From the NCBI GenBank assembly GCA_012960135.1, contig DUBW01000045.1, positions 1-64,000 of the forward strand: a stretch of DNA of 64,000 nucleotides. The letters run 5' to 3'. This DNA is from Methyloprofundus sp. (GTDB taxonomy: Bacteria > Pseudomonadota > Gammaproteobacteria > Methylococcales > Methylomonadaceae). A program made the translations under genes and the position numbers. The notes under the pieces are model-generated. The model searched no databases, had not been told where the DNA came from, and was given only the letters and a program-made list of their open reading frames with translations. Shown here piece after piece: positions 9,573-19,917 of the stretch (position 1 is its first letter; each line of letters starts with the position of its first letter).

Positions 9573-10168
9573 TTACTTAAACTATTCACTAATCTCTTTT
9601 GCCCGATAAACTGCGCTTCATTTCTCAGCCCTTGCTGAATCATACCCAGCCCTGAATTTTCTCGATAATAAACCCGCTTTAATGGCGAAAATAGCTGTAG
9701 CAATTCATTTTCTGCCAGTAAAAAACGTGGGTTTTTAGGCCCTAGACCTGAGGTTTTATCCTGTGTATAGGTTTGATAAAAAAGCAATCCATTCGGCTTT
9801 AAACTCTCCATTATCGCATTACAAATCGAACGGTCAAGAAATCGACTAACAACAACCACATCAAAACAGCAAGAAGCAAAACTATCTGGGGTAATTTCTC
9901 GGGTGAAAGTGTTAATAGGCAAGGCGTGAGCATCTGCTTGCTGCTGTAATCTGCCTAGAGCAATAGCTGAAATATCCCACGCTTGTGTCGTCAATCCCTG
10001 CTTAGCCAAAATCAGCGCATTTGCACCTAAGCCACTCGCTAAATCCAGAGCCGTGCCTTTTTGTGGCAATAAAAATAGGTTGCCAGATAAGACGGCTACA
10101 GGCTCTCCCGGGCTGCTCGCATCAGATTGATAAACCTTATCCCATTTATAGCTTAGCTGCTTATCCAT
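9569..10168 (-). CDS. Class I SAM-dependent methyltransferase
   Basis: The 199-residue protein has the SAM-binding motif I TALDLASGLGANALILAKQG near residues 38-57 and an acidic motif following LTTQAWDIS. The later segment (LKPNGLLFYQTYTQD) fits the TehB/tellurite-resistance-like branch of small-molecule methyltransferases. It overlaps LysR upstream by 8 bp and the rhodanese downstream by 4 bp, so all three form one transcript. Substrate not predictable. Confidence 0.8.
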   Translation of the reverse strand: MDKQLSYKWDKVYQSDASSPGEPVAVLSGNLFLLPQKGTALDLASGLGANALILAKQGLTTQAWDISAIALGRLQQQADAHALPINTFTREITPDSFASCCFDVVVVSRFLDRSICNAIMESLKPNGLLFYQTYTQDKTSGLGPKNPRFLLAENELLQLFSPLKRVYYRENSGLGMIQQGLRNEAQFIGQKRLVNSLSK

Positions 10169-11063
10169 TAAAGGCTGAGCGCGTTCTTATCCATTCTTCA
10201 AGAAAAACCAGAAATGTGCGCACTTTAGCAGATACATATTTACGATGTGGATAGACTGCATGAACTTCCATGGGTTCACAAGCATAATCCTGCATGATAA
10301 CCCGCAAGTGTCCTTTTTCTATATCTCTAGCAACAATATATTCAGGCAACATCACCAAACCCAGGTCTTTTTTTGCGGCAATACGAATAGGGTCAGCCGC
10401 ATTAGCCTCCATACGTCCCGACACTGACACCTCCGTTCTTCCATCCGGCCCTTTAAAGCGCCATTTATTTCTGGGTGGAAGAGAATTATTCACCAAACAA
10501 CTGTGTTGTGCCAGGTCTTCAGGAACCTGAGGTATGCCATTAGCTGAAAAATAACCACTAGAGCCACAGACTACCAGCGGTGAGCTAGCTATTTTCTTAG
10601 CGACCAGACTGGTATCTTTCAGGTCACCAAAGACTATTGCAATATCAATTCCTTCATCCACCAGGTCGCCAAAACTACTTTGCAACATCAGATTAACAGA
10701 TAAATCTTTATGCAAGTTTAGAAACTCCGCAATAGCGGGCGCGACATATAAAGAACCAATCACATTCGGCGCGCTGATTTTTAGCTTTCCTCTGGGGTTG
10801 GTATGCAACTGGGTAACGGCACCCTCCATTTCCTCTATCTCAGCCAGAACTGCCTGGCAACGTTGTAGATAGGAACCACCCACATCGGTTAAACTCAGGC
10901 TACGCGTAGTACGATTAAATAAACGCGCCGCCAGGTAGCTTTCCAGCTGACCTATATGTTTAGTTGCCATCGCTCTGGAAATAGACATTTCGTTCGCGCC
11001 GCCGACAAAGCTTCCCGCTCTGGCAACGCTGACAAATACCTTCATTCCTGTTAATTTATCCAT
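10161..11063 (-). CDS. LysR-family transcriptional regulator
   Basis: The 300-residue protein begins with a winged helix-turn-helix (MDKLTGMKVFVSVARAGSF, then SRAMATKHIGQLE) and continues with a periplasmic-binding-like effector domain. The N-terminus and RLFNRTTRSLSLTDVG belong to the CrgA/DsvA-like LysR subgroup. It is unusual in lying in the same direction as, and overlapping, the methyltransferase and rhodanese genes instead of being divergent, so it may autoregulate all three. Confidence 0.92.
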   Translation of the reverse strand: MDKLTGMKVFVSVARAGSFVGGANEMSISRAMATKHIGQLESYLAARLFNRTTRSLSLTDVGGSYLQRCQAVLAEIEEMEGAVTQLHTNPRGKLKISAPNVIGSLYVAPAIAEFLNLHKDLSVNLMLQSSFGDLVDEGIDIAIVFGDLKDTSLVAKKIASSPLVVCGSSGYFSANGIPQVPEDLAQHSCLVNNSLPPRNKWRFKGPDGRTEVSVSGRMEANAADPIRIAAKKDLGLVMLPEYIVARDIEKGHLRVIMQDYACEPMEVHAVYPHRKYVSAKVRTFLVFLEEWIRTRSAFNG

Positions 11064-11229
11064 AGCCTAGTCAATAGAGTATTTAGAATGGCTATATTAT
11101 ATAGTAAAGATTGCTAAGGAATAGCCTCGAATCAAGGGCTAGGTAATATTAAAAAACAAACCACGAAATATTCGAAAATCACGAAACAAGCGCTTTCTAC
11201 TAGCGTCAAGTTCTTAAGGGGGCTAAAAC

Positions 11230-11946
11230 CTACTTACCTAAAACCGCCCGCTTGATTTCATCTTGCTCCATATGTCGCACATCTTCACCTTTAACCGCAT
11301 AAATTACATAATCACAAACATTACAGGCATGATCACCGATCCGCTCCAGAGAACGAATGGCGATCATAATATTTAATGCTCGCTTTATATTACGATTATC
11401 TTCCATCATGGACAGGGTTAACTGGCGAAAGACACTGACATATTCCTGGTCGATTTCTTTATCCCGAGTCAAAATTTCAACCGAGCTTTCAATATCTAAA
11501 CGGGCAAAAGCATCCAGTGCATCATGTAAAATATTTCTCACCAGTACCGATAAGTGTTTCAATTCGCTGTAATCCGACGCTCCCCGGTTACTCTCTTCGA
11601 GTTTAAACGCCATTCCTGCAATACGTGCAGCCTGATCGCCAATGCGTTCCAGGTCAGTAATAGTCTTGGAAACACCAATTAATAAACGCAAATCAAATGC
11701 AGCCGGTTGCCTTTTAGCGATAATCAACAAACAGTCCTCATCAATCTCCTGCTCCAGAGCATTAACTGTTTTATCACTCTGTACGACCTGTTCGGCTAAC
11801 TCTATATTACCCTGGGTAACGGCCTCAACAGCATCGATTGTTTGCTGCTCAACCAGCCCGCCCATGACCAGAACTTTGTTGCGAATACTCTCAATGTCTT
11901 CGTTGAATTGATGAGAAATATGTTTCCCTATATGTTGTTTTTCCAT
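11230..11946 (-). CDS. phoU: Phosphate signalling regulator PhoU
   Basis: PhoU is a cytoplasmic protein that links PstSCAB to the PhoR/PhoB two-component system and dampens phosphate uptake. The 238 residues form two three-helix PhoU repeats: DLRLLIGVSKTITDLERIGD in the first and NIMIAIRSLERIGDHACNV in the second, both containing the ERIGD metal-binding signature. It is the last gene of the pst operon, 6 bp after pstB. Confidence 0.96.
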   Translation of the reverse strand: MEKQHIGKHISHQFNEDIESIRNKVLVMGGLVEQQTIDAVEAVTQGNIELAEQVVQSDKTVNALEQEIDEDCLLIIAKRQPAAFDLRLLIGVSKTITDLERIGDQAARIAGMAFKLEESNRGASDYSELKHLSVLVRNILHDALDAFARLDIESSVEILTRDKEIDQEYVSVFRQLTLSMMEDNRNIKRALNIMIAIRSLERIGDHACNVCDYVIYAVKGEDVRHMEQDEIKRAVLGK

Positions 11947-11952
11947 AGTAAT

Positions 11953-12786
11953 TTATCCGTAGCGTCCAGTAATATAATCTTCAGTTTGCTTCTTTGCAGG
12001 GTTAGTGAATATGGTATTGGTCTCGTCAAATTCGATTAAATCACCCATATACATAAATGCGGTAAAATCCGAGACACGCGCCGCCTGTTGCATATTATGC
12101 GTAACAATAACGATCGTATAAGTTTCTTTTAATTCATTGATCAGTTCTTCAATTTTTAAGGAAGAAATCGGATCCAGTGCAGATGAAGGCTCATCCAGCA
12201 ATAAAATGCTCGGTTCAATCGCAATTGCGCGCGCAATCACCAGGCGTTGTTGCTGCCCGCCCGACAAGCCCAAGGCGTTATCCTGCAAGCGGTCTTTTAC
12301 TTCATCCCATATCGCCGCGCCACGCAATGATTTTTCTACTGCCTCATCCAGAATTCTGCGCTCATTAACGCCTTGTATACGCAAGCCATAAGCGACGTTT
12401 TCGTAAATGGATTTAGGAAAAGGATTAGGCTTTTGAAATACCATACCGACATGACGGCGCAATTCAGCGACATCAACACCGGGGCGATAGATATCTGCAC
12501 CTTCAATACTGATATTACCTTCGATTCTGGCGCTATCGACTAAATCATTCATGCGGTTAATACAGCGTAGCAAAGTCGATTTCCCACAACCACTCGGACC
12601 TATATATGCGGTCACCTGTTTTTCAGGTATCTGCATATTAATATTGTGTAACGCTTGTTTATCAGCGTAAAACAGATTTAAGTTCTGAATATCGATACTG
12701 GTTTTACCCGCTGGTGTATTCGCCACTCTGGGTTGTGCTATCGCACTCATATCAATGGCATGTGTACGTGTAGGTTCGGTACTCAT
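11953..12786 (-). CDS. pstB: Phosphate ABC transporter ATP-binding protein
   Basis: PstB is the ATPase of the high-affinity phosphate importer. The 277-residue protein has Walker [21 protein letters not shown], signature [14 protein letters not shown], and Walker [15 protein letters not shown] short N-terminal extension of about 25 residues precedes the conserved core. It is separated from pstA by about 200 bp holding an inverted repeat, an unusual gap inside a pst operon. Confidence 0.97.
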   Translation of the reverse strand: MSTEPTRTHAIDMSAIAQPRVANTPAGKTSIDIQNLNLFYADKQALHNINMQIPEKQVTAYIGPSGCGKSTLLRCINRMNDLVDSARIEGNISIEGADIYRPGVDVAELRRHVGMVFQKPNPFPKSIYENVAYGLRIQGVNERRILDEAVEKSLRGAAIWDEVKDRLQDNALGLSGGQQQRLVIARAIAIEPSILLLDEPSSALDPISSLKIEELINELKETYTIVIVTHNMQQAARVSDFTAFMYMGDLIEFDETNTIFTNPAKKQTEDYITGRYG

Positions 12787-12824
12787 AGGCTTACTCGTTT
12801 ACTATATTTAAATAATTATTTGTG

Positions 12825-12931
12825 CCATGAAGGGCATGAAGGGCATGAAGAAAGCCTTATTCACTTTCAACCACTACTCAATCAGCTTATTCGACAAATG
12901 ATAAAAATTCTACCCTTCATGTTCTTCATGG
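12825..12931. repeat. CATGAAGGGCATGAAG inverted repeat inside the pst operon
   Basis: The left arm (12825-12850) holds a tandem of CATGAAGGG units; the right arm (12911-12931) is its inverted counterpart ending CTTCATGG. The arms face each other around about 60 bp between pstA and pstB. A related hairpin with CATGCAGGGCATGAAG is at 37796-37859. A transcript through pstA-pstB would fold here, which could alter mRNA stability or the ratio of subunits. Confidence 0.7.
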
Positions 12932-12988
12932 TGATAAACAAGCCTAATAAGTTTAGGAGCAAGGGTGTAATAATACCCTCACTCCTTA

Positions 12989-14647
12989 TTAATTTTCTAA
13001 CGCTCTATATTTTTCTCTTAATCGGTTTCTTATACTGACAGCAAATAAATTCAAGCCGATAATAACCATCACTAACAATAAAGCCGTCGCATATACCAAA
13101 GGCCTTGCCGCCTCGACATTAGGGCTCTGAAAACCAACATCATAAATATGAAAACCCAGATGCATAAATTTTCTATCCAGGTGCATAAAGGGAAAGTTAC
13201 CGTCCATGGGCAGTGTGGGTGCTAATTTTACAACCCCGACTAACATTAACGGAGCAACCTCACCTGCTGCTCTGGCGACAGCTAAAATCAAACCTGTCAT
13301 CATGGCAGGGCTAGCCATCGGCAATACTGTGCGCCATAAGGTTTCTGCCTTGGTTGCGCCTAAAGCCAGGCTGCCTTCGCGTATAGATTTAGGAATACGC
13401 GATAAACCTTCTTCGGTAGAAACAATCACCACAGGCAAGGTCAATAATGCCAGAGTCAATGATGCCCACAACATCCCAGGGGTTCCATAAGTAGGAGCTG
13501 GCAAGGCTTCCGGAAAAAACAGAGCATCTATATTGCCACCCAGAATATAAACAAAGAAACCCAGGCCAAAAATACCATACACAATAGACGGCACACCTGC
13601 CAGGTTATTGACTGCAATACGAATAATTCGCGTCATAACGCCTTGCTTAGCATATTCACGCATATACACGGCGGCAATCACACCCAAAGGAGTGACGATA
13701 ACGGCCATAATCATCACCATCATTACCGTACCAAAAATTGCAGGAAAAACCCCGCCTTCGGTATTGGCCTCACGCGGATCATCACTTAAAAACTCCCAGA
13801 CTTTACTAAAATAATGCCCTATTTTCTGCACAACATTCATCGCATTCGGCTGATAATAAAGCACTACTTTTTCCAGCGCTATCTCTACTTCCTGCCCATT
13901 AGCTGCTTTAGCCACTAGGCTATCACGCCTAATTTTCTGATTAAGTGCTGCTAAATTAGCCTGTAGGGCTTGATACTTTTTTTCAAACCCTGCTTTCTCA
14001 GCGGCTATGCTTCGTTTTGCCTGCGCATCAAGCTTGTCTTCTAATTCAAATTTTCGTTGTTTTAGACGTAATCGTTCCAGTTGATAATTGATGGCACCAA
14101 TATCATGTTTTTCTATATCTTTAATTTGCGCAAATATATCCAGTGTCCGCTGCATACGGGCATCCAGAGAAACCCAGGCCCCTGTCCCTTGCGCAACAAC
14201 TGTGCCATCTTGCTTAATGCTTTGTAAGTACCCGTAGAAATTCCCCCATTCACGGCGTTCCATTACCATTAAATTTTCAGGATAATCTGTTTGCTTTATA
14301 TCCTTACCCAGCAACCAGCGAAAATCCATACCACTAATATCTCTATTGCCTGTTTTTACCAAATACTGTGTTAAGCCTTGTGCTGCCTGCTCAGGCGTAT
14401 AACCAGCCGCCTTTGCAAGCTCAGGTTTAAGGACTTGCTGCTCGACTATTTCACCGATAACGGTGCTCGCCTGCTTGCTGCCTTTTTCCACATATTCAAA
14501 TGCGGCGACTTGTGCAGGCCAGAAATGCCCTAGCCCACGTACAGCGATTAAAACCAATAAACCAAACACCATGATTAAACTTAAGCTCACAGCAGCAGCA
14601 TTTAGCCAGACCCAGGGCGCACCAGTTTTAAACCATGCACGAATCAT
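12989..14647 (-). CDS. pstA: Phosphate ABC transporter permease PstA, long form
   Basis: At 552 residues it is almost twice the E. coli PstA. A first membrane helix (near residues 14-38) is followed by a 240-residue largely soluble, partly coiled-coil region (DUF3333-like; many K/E/Q near 190-250), then the canonical permease domain with LGVIAAVYMREYA and EGSLALGATKAETLWRTVLP, the EAA loop that docks on PstB. This long PstA is known from Vibrio, Pseudomonas and related gammaproteobacteria. Confidence 0.93.
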   Translation of the reverse strand: MIRAWFKTGAPWVWLNAAAVSLSLIMVFGLLVLIAVRGLGHFWPAQVAAFEYVEKGSKQASTVIGEIVEQQVLKPELAKAAGYTPEQAAQGLTQYLVKTGNRDISGMDFRWLLGKDIKQTDYPENLMVMERREWGNFYGYLQSIKQDGTVVAQGTGAWVSLDARMQRTLDIFAQIKDIEKHDIGAINYQLERLRLKQRKFELEDKLDAQAKRSIAAEKAGFEKKYQALQANLAALNQKIRRDSLVAKAANGQEVEIALEKVVLYYQPNAMNVVQKIGHYFSKVWEFLSDDPREANTEGGVFPAIFGTVMMVMIMAVIVTPLGVIAAVYMREYAKQGVMTRIIRIAVNNLAGVPSIVYGIFGLGFFVYILGGNIDALFFPEALPAPTYGTPGMLWASLTLALLTLPVVIVSTEEGLSRIPKSIREGSLALGATKAETLWRTVLPMASPAMMTGLILAVARAAGEVAPLMLVGVVKLAPTLPMDGNFPFMHLDRKFMHLGFHIYDVGFQSPNVEAARPLVYATALLLVMVIIGLNLFAVSIRNRLREKYRALEN

Positions 14648-14684
14648 AGCGATATCCTATACATAGTACTTCTATAATCAATTA

Positions 14685-16934
14685 TCATAATGAGCTATAT
14701 TTCTCACGTAACCGCTGACGTATTAATTCAGCCAGTGTATTAAAAACAAAAGTAAAACTGAACAATACCAGTGCCGCTAAGAATAACACGCGATAGTGCG
14801 TGCTACCCACTTCAGACTCCGGCATTTCAACCGCAATATTAGCGGACAAGGTACGCATACCCTGAAACACACTTAAGTCCATCACCGGCGTATTACCCGT
14901 AGCCATTAAGACAATCATGGTTTCGCCTACAGCACGCCCTAAGCCGATCATAACCGCAGAAAAAATACCTGGGCTGGCTGTTAATATGACTACCCTGGTC
15001 ATGGTTTGCCAAGGTGTTGCACCCAGGGCTAAAGAACCGACACTTAAATGTTTGGGCACACTGAAAATAGCATCTTCAGTAATTGAGAAAATCGTTGGGA
15101 TCACTGCAAAACCCATGGCGATTCCTACGACCAGTGAGTTACGCTGATCGTAGCCTATGCCTAACTCATTATTAAACCAACCTATAATATTACCGTTAAA
15201 TAACAGCATTTCTAACGGAGCACTGATCTTATATGCAAATAACGTTGCCAGTAAAATCACCGGAATTAATAGGGCAGCATCATAACCCTCAGGGACTTTT
15301 AAGCGTAATTTCTCTGGCAAAAATTGCCAGGCAAACGCAAACAGCAACACAGCGACAGGCAACACCAAGGTAATACTAAACACCGCCATTAAATGCTCCT
15401 CAATAAAAGGAGCCAGCCAAAGTCCCGCCAGAAACCCCAGAATAACGGTAGGTAGCGCTTCCATAATTTCAATACTAGGCTTGACCACTCTGCGCAAAGG
15501 CGCGGCCATAAAATAAGCGGTATAAATCGCGCCCATAATAGCCAATGGAACAGCGAGTAACATGGCATAAAAAGCGGCTTTTAACGTTCCAAAAACGAGT
15601 GGCGTCAAGCTATATTTAGGCTCAAAGTCATTACTTGAAGACGAGGACTGCCAGATATAATCAGGTTGTGGATAGCTTTCATACCAGACTTCCTGCCAGA
15701 TCGATTTTATCGAGACTTCCGGGTGCTCATTATCAATAGCCCAGACTTCGATCATGCCCTCGCTATCTTCTAACAGAAAGGCATTGGCTCTGGGTGCAAT
15801 CACCAATAATTCGGGCACTGCCGAGGTCACTTTCTCGGTCAGTAATTGCCTTTCTGCCGTCGAATGATAAACCCCTGCAACACCGTCTGCATCAATGGCC
15901 ATAAACCCCTTGCGCCGCTGTTCAGCAGCAATTGCCATCACCGGTAGCTCGGAGACCTTAAAGACACGCAATTTTTGCAAAGAGTAATGATTCATGGCAT
16001 CTCGCACCAGACTCCATTGACTAACAAAGCCTTTATTGTCGCCTGCCAGTAATGATAACTCACCGGTTAAAAAAACCAGGCTGGTCAGTTGTTCACCAAC
16101 ATTCATAATCTGCGTATGCTGGACCAGAACTGGATGCTGTTTATCACTGATATTAAACAGGCTTAAATCGCCATCCTGAGTTGACAGGTACAAGTTACGC
16201 TGTTCTTTGTCTAACAACAGATATGCTAGCTTTTCAGCATTAACATCTAATGTAGCGTCAATACGCTCAAAACTGTCATCATCAGCAAAAAGAGATTCTT
16301 CTTTAGAGAAATTAGTTAATAAAACCCGCTGATCTGCCGTTCTTGCGGCAAAGGTTGAGCCCGATTCATTAGACCTAAAAGCAATATTGATAATTGCCTG
16401 CCCTTGCGGGTCAATCTGCAAAGCCTCTCTACCTAAAGGAAATTTTAATTGAGGTGTAATTAAGCGCTTATCATTCGGGTAGGTGATGCGATATCTGTGC
16501 CTGACCACAATCACACCGCCATTATCCAGTCCGTATACGACAAATCCTTGCGCGGGCGAACCTACAGTAAAACTGGTTATAGCCACACCATCAGGCACAC
16601 CCACCGACTCGGTTTTAAGCACCGCACCGGAATCGACTGCAAAAAAAACAGCCTTGCCTTGATCGGTAAAACGCACTGCAACTTCATTTTGCTCTTCGCT
16701 AATTAAGAACAGAGTTTTTCCGGCTGATGCTTCTGGTACTTGATACCGGGCTAGCTCATGCGCCTCTGCAGAAACAAATAGCGGATAAACCACATACATC
16801 AAATAAAAGAATATCAAGCCTATGGCGACAATAACACCCAGACCGCCTGTAACAATACCATAACGGGCTAACTGGTCTTTTATCTTGCGCCACTTTTGAT
16901 AAGCGGCACTTACCTGAATTCTAGATGCTGTCAT
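14685..16934 (-). CDS. pstC: Phosphate ABC transporter permease PstC, long form with periplasmic propeller-like domain
   Basis: The 749-residue protein starts with one membrane helix (about 29-53), then a region of about 380 residues with repeated beta-rich units (for example AYLLLDKEQRNLYLSTQDGD, VFLTGELSLLAGDNKGFVSQ) suggesting a beta-propeller in the periplasm, and ends with the PstC permease core including IMEALPTVILGFLAGLWLAP and the EAA loop VGSLALGATPWQTMTRVV. The enlarged form matches its enlarged partner PstA. A Pho box lies 54 bp upstream. Confidence 0.93.
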   Translation of the reverse strand: MTASRIQVSAAYQKWRKIKDQLARYGIVTGGLGVIVAIGLIFFYLMYVVYPLFVSAEAHELARYQVPEASAGKTLFLISEEQNEVAVRFTDQGKAVFFAVDSGAVLKTESVGVPDGVAITSFTVGSPAQGFVVYGLDNGGVIVVRHRYRITYPNDKRLITPQLKFPLGREALQIDPQGQAIINIAFRSNESGSTFAARTADQRVLLTNFSKEESLFADDDSFERIDATLDVNAEKLAYLLLDKEQRNLYLSTQDGDLSLFNISDKQHPVLVQHTQIMNVGEQLTSLVFLTGELSLLAGDNKGFVSQWSLVRDAMNHYSLQKLRVFKVSELPVMAIAAEQRRKGFMAIDADGVAGVYHSTAERQLLTEKVTSAVPELLVIAPRANAFLLEDSEGMIEVWAIDNEHPEVSIKSIWQEVWYESYPQPDYIWQSSSSSNDFEPKYSLTPLVFGTLKAAFYAMLLAVPLAIMGAIYTAYFMAAPLRRVVKPSIEIMEALPTVILGFLAGLWLAPFIEEHLMAVFSITLVLPVAVLLFAFAWQFLPEKLRLKVPEGYDAALLIPVILLATLFAYKISAPLEMLLFNGNIIGWFNNELGIGYDQRNSLVVGIAMGFAVIPTIFSITEDAIFSVPKHLSVGSLALGATPWQTMTRVVILTASPGIFSAVMIGLGRAVGETMIVLMATGNTPVMDLSVFQGMRTLSANIAVEMPESEVGSTHYRVLFLAALVLFSFTFVFNTLAELIRQRLREKYSSL

Positions 16935-16987
16935 AAATAAGGATTATTGCATGATTCACGAATTAATCTATTATTGTACAATCCTTA

Positions 16988-17005
16988 TATGACAAAAATG
17001 TGACA
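16988..17005 (-). promoter_or_regulatory. Pho box upstream of pstC
   Basis: Read on the minus strand the site is TGTCACATTTTTGTCATA: two TGTCA(C/T) half-sites 11 bp apart, as in the PhoB binding consensus. It lies 54 bp before the pstC start in the 267-bp gap after pstS, so pstC-A-B-phoU probably has its own phosphate-starvation promoter in addition to read-through from pstS. Confidence 0.75.
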
Positions 17006-17201
17006 TGCTCTAGTCAAAAAAACCACGACCCATTTATCATGAATCCCGGCTTTTAGTTTTTTTCTCGACACCCCGCATCAAATTCACATAGCAAATAGCA
17101 GGGCTCGAAAAACTGTGTAGAAGGCATCCCTGCCACACAATATCCTTATCTTAAATATCCCTATTTCCTTATTCTTATCCATGCCCCAAAGTCTCCAGAA
17201 A

Positions 17202-18188
17202 CTATTGCAGTTCCACCAGTTTCTTCTCGACTACAGTCGCTGGCAAAGGAATATAACCGTCTTTAATAACAATCTGCTGACCTTCTTTAGACAGTACCAT
17301 TTTGATAAATTCTCTTTCTAATGGCGCTAAAGGCTGATTAGGCTTCTTATTAACGTAAACATATAAGAAACGAGCTAACGGGTATTTACCTGATAATGCG
17401 TTTTCAGAGGTCGCCGCAATAAAAGGCGAACCTTCTTTTTTAGTTAAAGCAAGTGCTTTAACACCTGATGTCTTATAACCAATACCAGAATAACCAATAC
17501 CATTTAATGATGTCGAAACTGATTGCACGACTGATGCCGAACCAGGCTGTTCATTAACATTATTTTTGAAGTCACCCTTACAGAGCGCTTTTTTCTTGAA
17601 ATATCCGTAAGTGCCTGATACTGAGTTACGTCCGTATAACTGAATACTTTTATTCGCCCAGGAGTCAGTTAAGCCCGCATCACCCCAGGTAGCGATATCG
17701 GTTGGATAGCCACATTTACGTGTTGACGACATGATTGCATCAACCTGGGCAATCGTCATGCCTTCGATGGGATTATCTTTGTTCACATAAACCGCTAAAG
17801 CATCTATCGCAACGGGGACAGCGGTGGGTTTATAGCCATACTTTTTTTCAAAAGCATCCAGTTCCTTGTCTTTCATTTTACGACTCATCGGGCCGATATT
17901 GGCTGTCGCTTCTGTTAAAGCAGGTGGCGCTGTAGAGGATCCTGCCGCCTGAATCTGAATATTAATATTGGGATAATAGCGCTTGAATGACTCAGCCCAT
18001 AAGGTCATCAGGTTTGCTAAAGTATCAGAACCGACACTGGATAGGTTACCGGCAACACCACTTTCTTTTTTATATTGAGCAAGACCAGGGTCAACAGTTT
18101 GCACAGCCAGTACAGAATTAGATAGCAGGCTTACCGAAACAAACCCGGCGGCAGTGACAAAAGATTTCACCTTAGAAGTCATTCTCAT
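17202..18188 (-). CDS. pstS: Phosphate-binding periplasmic protein PstS
   Basis: PstS captures phosphate in the periplasm for PstCAB. The 328-residue protein has a signal peptide (cleavage near SNSVLAVQ), the phosphate-binding [15 protein letters not shown] and [11 protein letters not shown] loops, and the [11 protein letters not shown] motif. It is first in the pst cluster and preceded by a strong Pho box. There are two in-frame Met codons at the amino end (M1, M3); either gives the same mature protein. Confidence 0.95.
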   Translation of the reverse strand: MRMTSKVKSFVTAAGFVSVSLLSNSVLAVQTVDPGLAQYKKESGVAGNLSSVGSDTLANLMTLWAESFKRYYPNINIQIQAAGSSTAPPALTEATANIGPMSRKMKDKELDAFEKKYGYKPTAVPVAIDALAVYVNKDNPIEGMTIAQVDAIMSSTRKCGYPTDIATWGDAGLTDSWANKSIQLYGRNSVSGTYGYFKKKALCKGDFKNNVNEQPGSASVVQSVSTSLNGIGYSGIGYKTSGVKALALTKKEGSPFIAATSENALSGKYPLARFLYVYVNKKPNQPLAPLEREFIKMVLSKEGQQIVIKDGYIPLPATVVEKKLVELQ

Positions 18189-18236
18189 TTTAAACTCACA
18201 TTTTCAAATTAATATTTAACTATTATCTACAGAAAA

Positions 18237-18254
18237 TATGACAGCTTTATGACA
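18237..18254 (-). promoter_or_regulatory. Pho box upstream of pstS
   Basis: On the minus strand it reads TGTCATAAAGCTGTCATA: two perfect TGTCAT half-sites 11 bp apart, essentially the PhoB consensus. It ends about 49 bp before the pstS start codon, the expected place for a PhoB-activated promoter. Confidence 0.85.
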
Positions 18255-18423
18255 TGCCTTATAAATATCAGGTTTATTCAGTCTTTGTTAGAGTCATACA
18301 GAAACATACGAGTTTTGTGACGCGAAGCCTCACAAAAGGGTCAGCATGCACTGTAATGGTCAAGTATTCCTGTAAGCTTTAAGCACCGATGGGACAATGA
18401 CATGAGTAGCCTAAGACTTAAGC

Positions 18424-19773
18424 TTAAAGCTCCTCTTTTAAGCGCTGATAAATACCACCAAAACCACCATTACTCATCATTAAAAAATGACTATCTGGCT
18501 GGACTTCGGAAGCTAGCTTACTGATGATGACATCAATCGAACTGCACAACTGAATATTTTCGGCATAATCTTTGAGTTCGCTTAAATCCCAACCCAGATC
18601 TTCGGGCTGATAAATAAGCGCGTGATCTGCCAGCGCTAATGACTCGGCAAGTGCTTTACGGTGTACGCCCATACGCATGGTATTTGAGCGTGGCTCTAGC
18701 ACAGCAATGATTTTTTCCGACCCGACGTGTTTACGCAAGCCTTCCAGAGTCATCTTGATCGCCGTAGGGTGGTGGGCAAAGTCATCATAGATCGTTACTC
18801 CCTTTACTTGCGCAATCACTTCCATGCGCCGCTTCACGCTTTTAAATTGCTCTAAGGCCGCAATGGCAGCACTGGGCAATATGCCGATATGCCGCGCCGC
18901 TGCAATCGCAGCCAGAGCATTGTAGACATTATGCAAGCCCGTCAATTGCCATTCCACCTCTCCTTGCACTTCCTGGTCAAAGATAACACTGAATTGACTA
19001 CCATCTTCTTTAAGCAGTTGCGCCTGCCACGCGGCAGCCTGATTAATTGCAGTTTGCTGCACAGGCGTCCAGCAGCCCATACCCAAAGTATCTTGAATAT
19101 TTTTATCTGCTTCGGGGCAAATAATAAGCCCCTCACCGGGGATAGTTCTAACCAGGTGATGAAACTGGCGCTGAATAGCGGCTAGATCATCAAAAATATC
19201 GGCATGATCAAATTCCAGATTATTTAACACCGCTGTGCGTGGGCGATAATGCACAAACTTGGAGCGCTTATCAAAAAATGCAGAATCATACTCATCTGCT
19301 TCAATAACAAAAAAATTGGTCTCCCCTAAACGTGCCGAAATGCCAAAATTCATCGGGATTCCACCAATTAAAAAGCCTGGTTTAAAATCCTGCTGTTCCA
19401 GAATCCAGGCCAGCATACCACTGGTGGTGGTCTTGCCATGGGTACCTGCAACGGCTAAAACCCATTTATCCTGCAATACATAGTCAGCTAGCCACTGCGG
19501 GCCAGAAGTATATTTTAATCCCTGATTTAAAACCGCTTCGACTTCTGGATTACCGCGCGACATGGCATTGCCAATCACCACCAGATCGGGCTTGCTATCG
19601 AGGTTTTCAGCCTTATAGCCCTGCATTAACTGTATGCCTTGCTCAGCTAATTGCGTACTCATAGGGGGGTAGACATTTTGATCGGAACCACTGACCGTAT
19701 GCCCTAGTTCTCTTGCAATCAAGGCAAGCCCACCCATAAATGTACCGCAAATACCTAAAATATGAATATGCAC
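18424..19773 (-). CDS. mpl: UDP-MurNAc:L-Ala-gamma-D-Glu-meso-DAP ligase
   Basis: Mpl reattaches the recycled murein tripeptide to UDP-MurNAc in the cytoplasm. The 449-residue protein is a Mur ligase: N-terminal HIHILGICGTFMGGLALIAR (Mpl has GICGTFMGG where MurC has GIGG), ATP site AVAGTHGKTTTSGMLAW, and the C-terminal YDDFAHHPTAIKMTL and VLEPRSNTMRMGVH typical of Mpl. It stands alone, with a GTPase pseudogene upstream and the pst region downstream. Confidence 0.95.
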   Translation of the reverse strand: MHIHILGICGTFMGGLALIARELGHTVSGSDQNVYPPMSTQLAEQGIQLMQGYKAENLDSKPDLVVIGNAMSRGNPEVEAVLNQGLKYTSGPQWLADYVLQDKWVLAVAGTHGKTTTSGMLAWILEQQDFKPGFLIGGIPMNFGISARLGETNFFVIEADEYDSAFFDKRSKFVHYRPRTAVLNNLEFDHADIFDDLAAIQRQFHHLVRTIPGEGLIICPEADKNIQDTLGMGCWTPVQQTAINQAAAWQAQLLKEDGSQFSVIFDQEVQGEVEWQLTGLHNVYNALAAIAAARHIGILPSAAIAALEQFKSVKRRMEVIAQVKGVTIYDDFAHHPTAIKMTLEGLRKHVGSEKIIAVLEPRSNTMRMGVHRKALAESLALADHALIYQPEDLGWDLSELKDYAENIQLCSSIDVIISKLASEVQPDSHFLMMSNGGFGGIYQRLKEEL

Positions 19774-19917
19774 AAAGCACTCCTGTTTAATGTGCTAAAT
19801 AAAATACAGATTGACTATAAATAGCCTGCGGAATAAGGGAGGGTAACGCACCTACTCCAGCTATGTTAATTTGCTACGAGTGACCATGGATAATACCTTG
19901 CAAGCATTATTGCCCGC

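Noticed and set aside
9103..9609. 168-codon plus-strand frame opposite the rhodanese gene
   Set aside because: Shadow of the rhodanese and methyltransferase genes; composition (many Thr/Ser/Cys) is typical for an antisense frame.
18313..18337. Hairpin TTTTGTGA..TCACAAAA as the mpl terminator
   Set aside because: About 90 bp after the mpl stop and without a U-tract in mpl direction; also close to the pstS promoter. Function undecided, so not listed as a feature.
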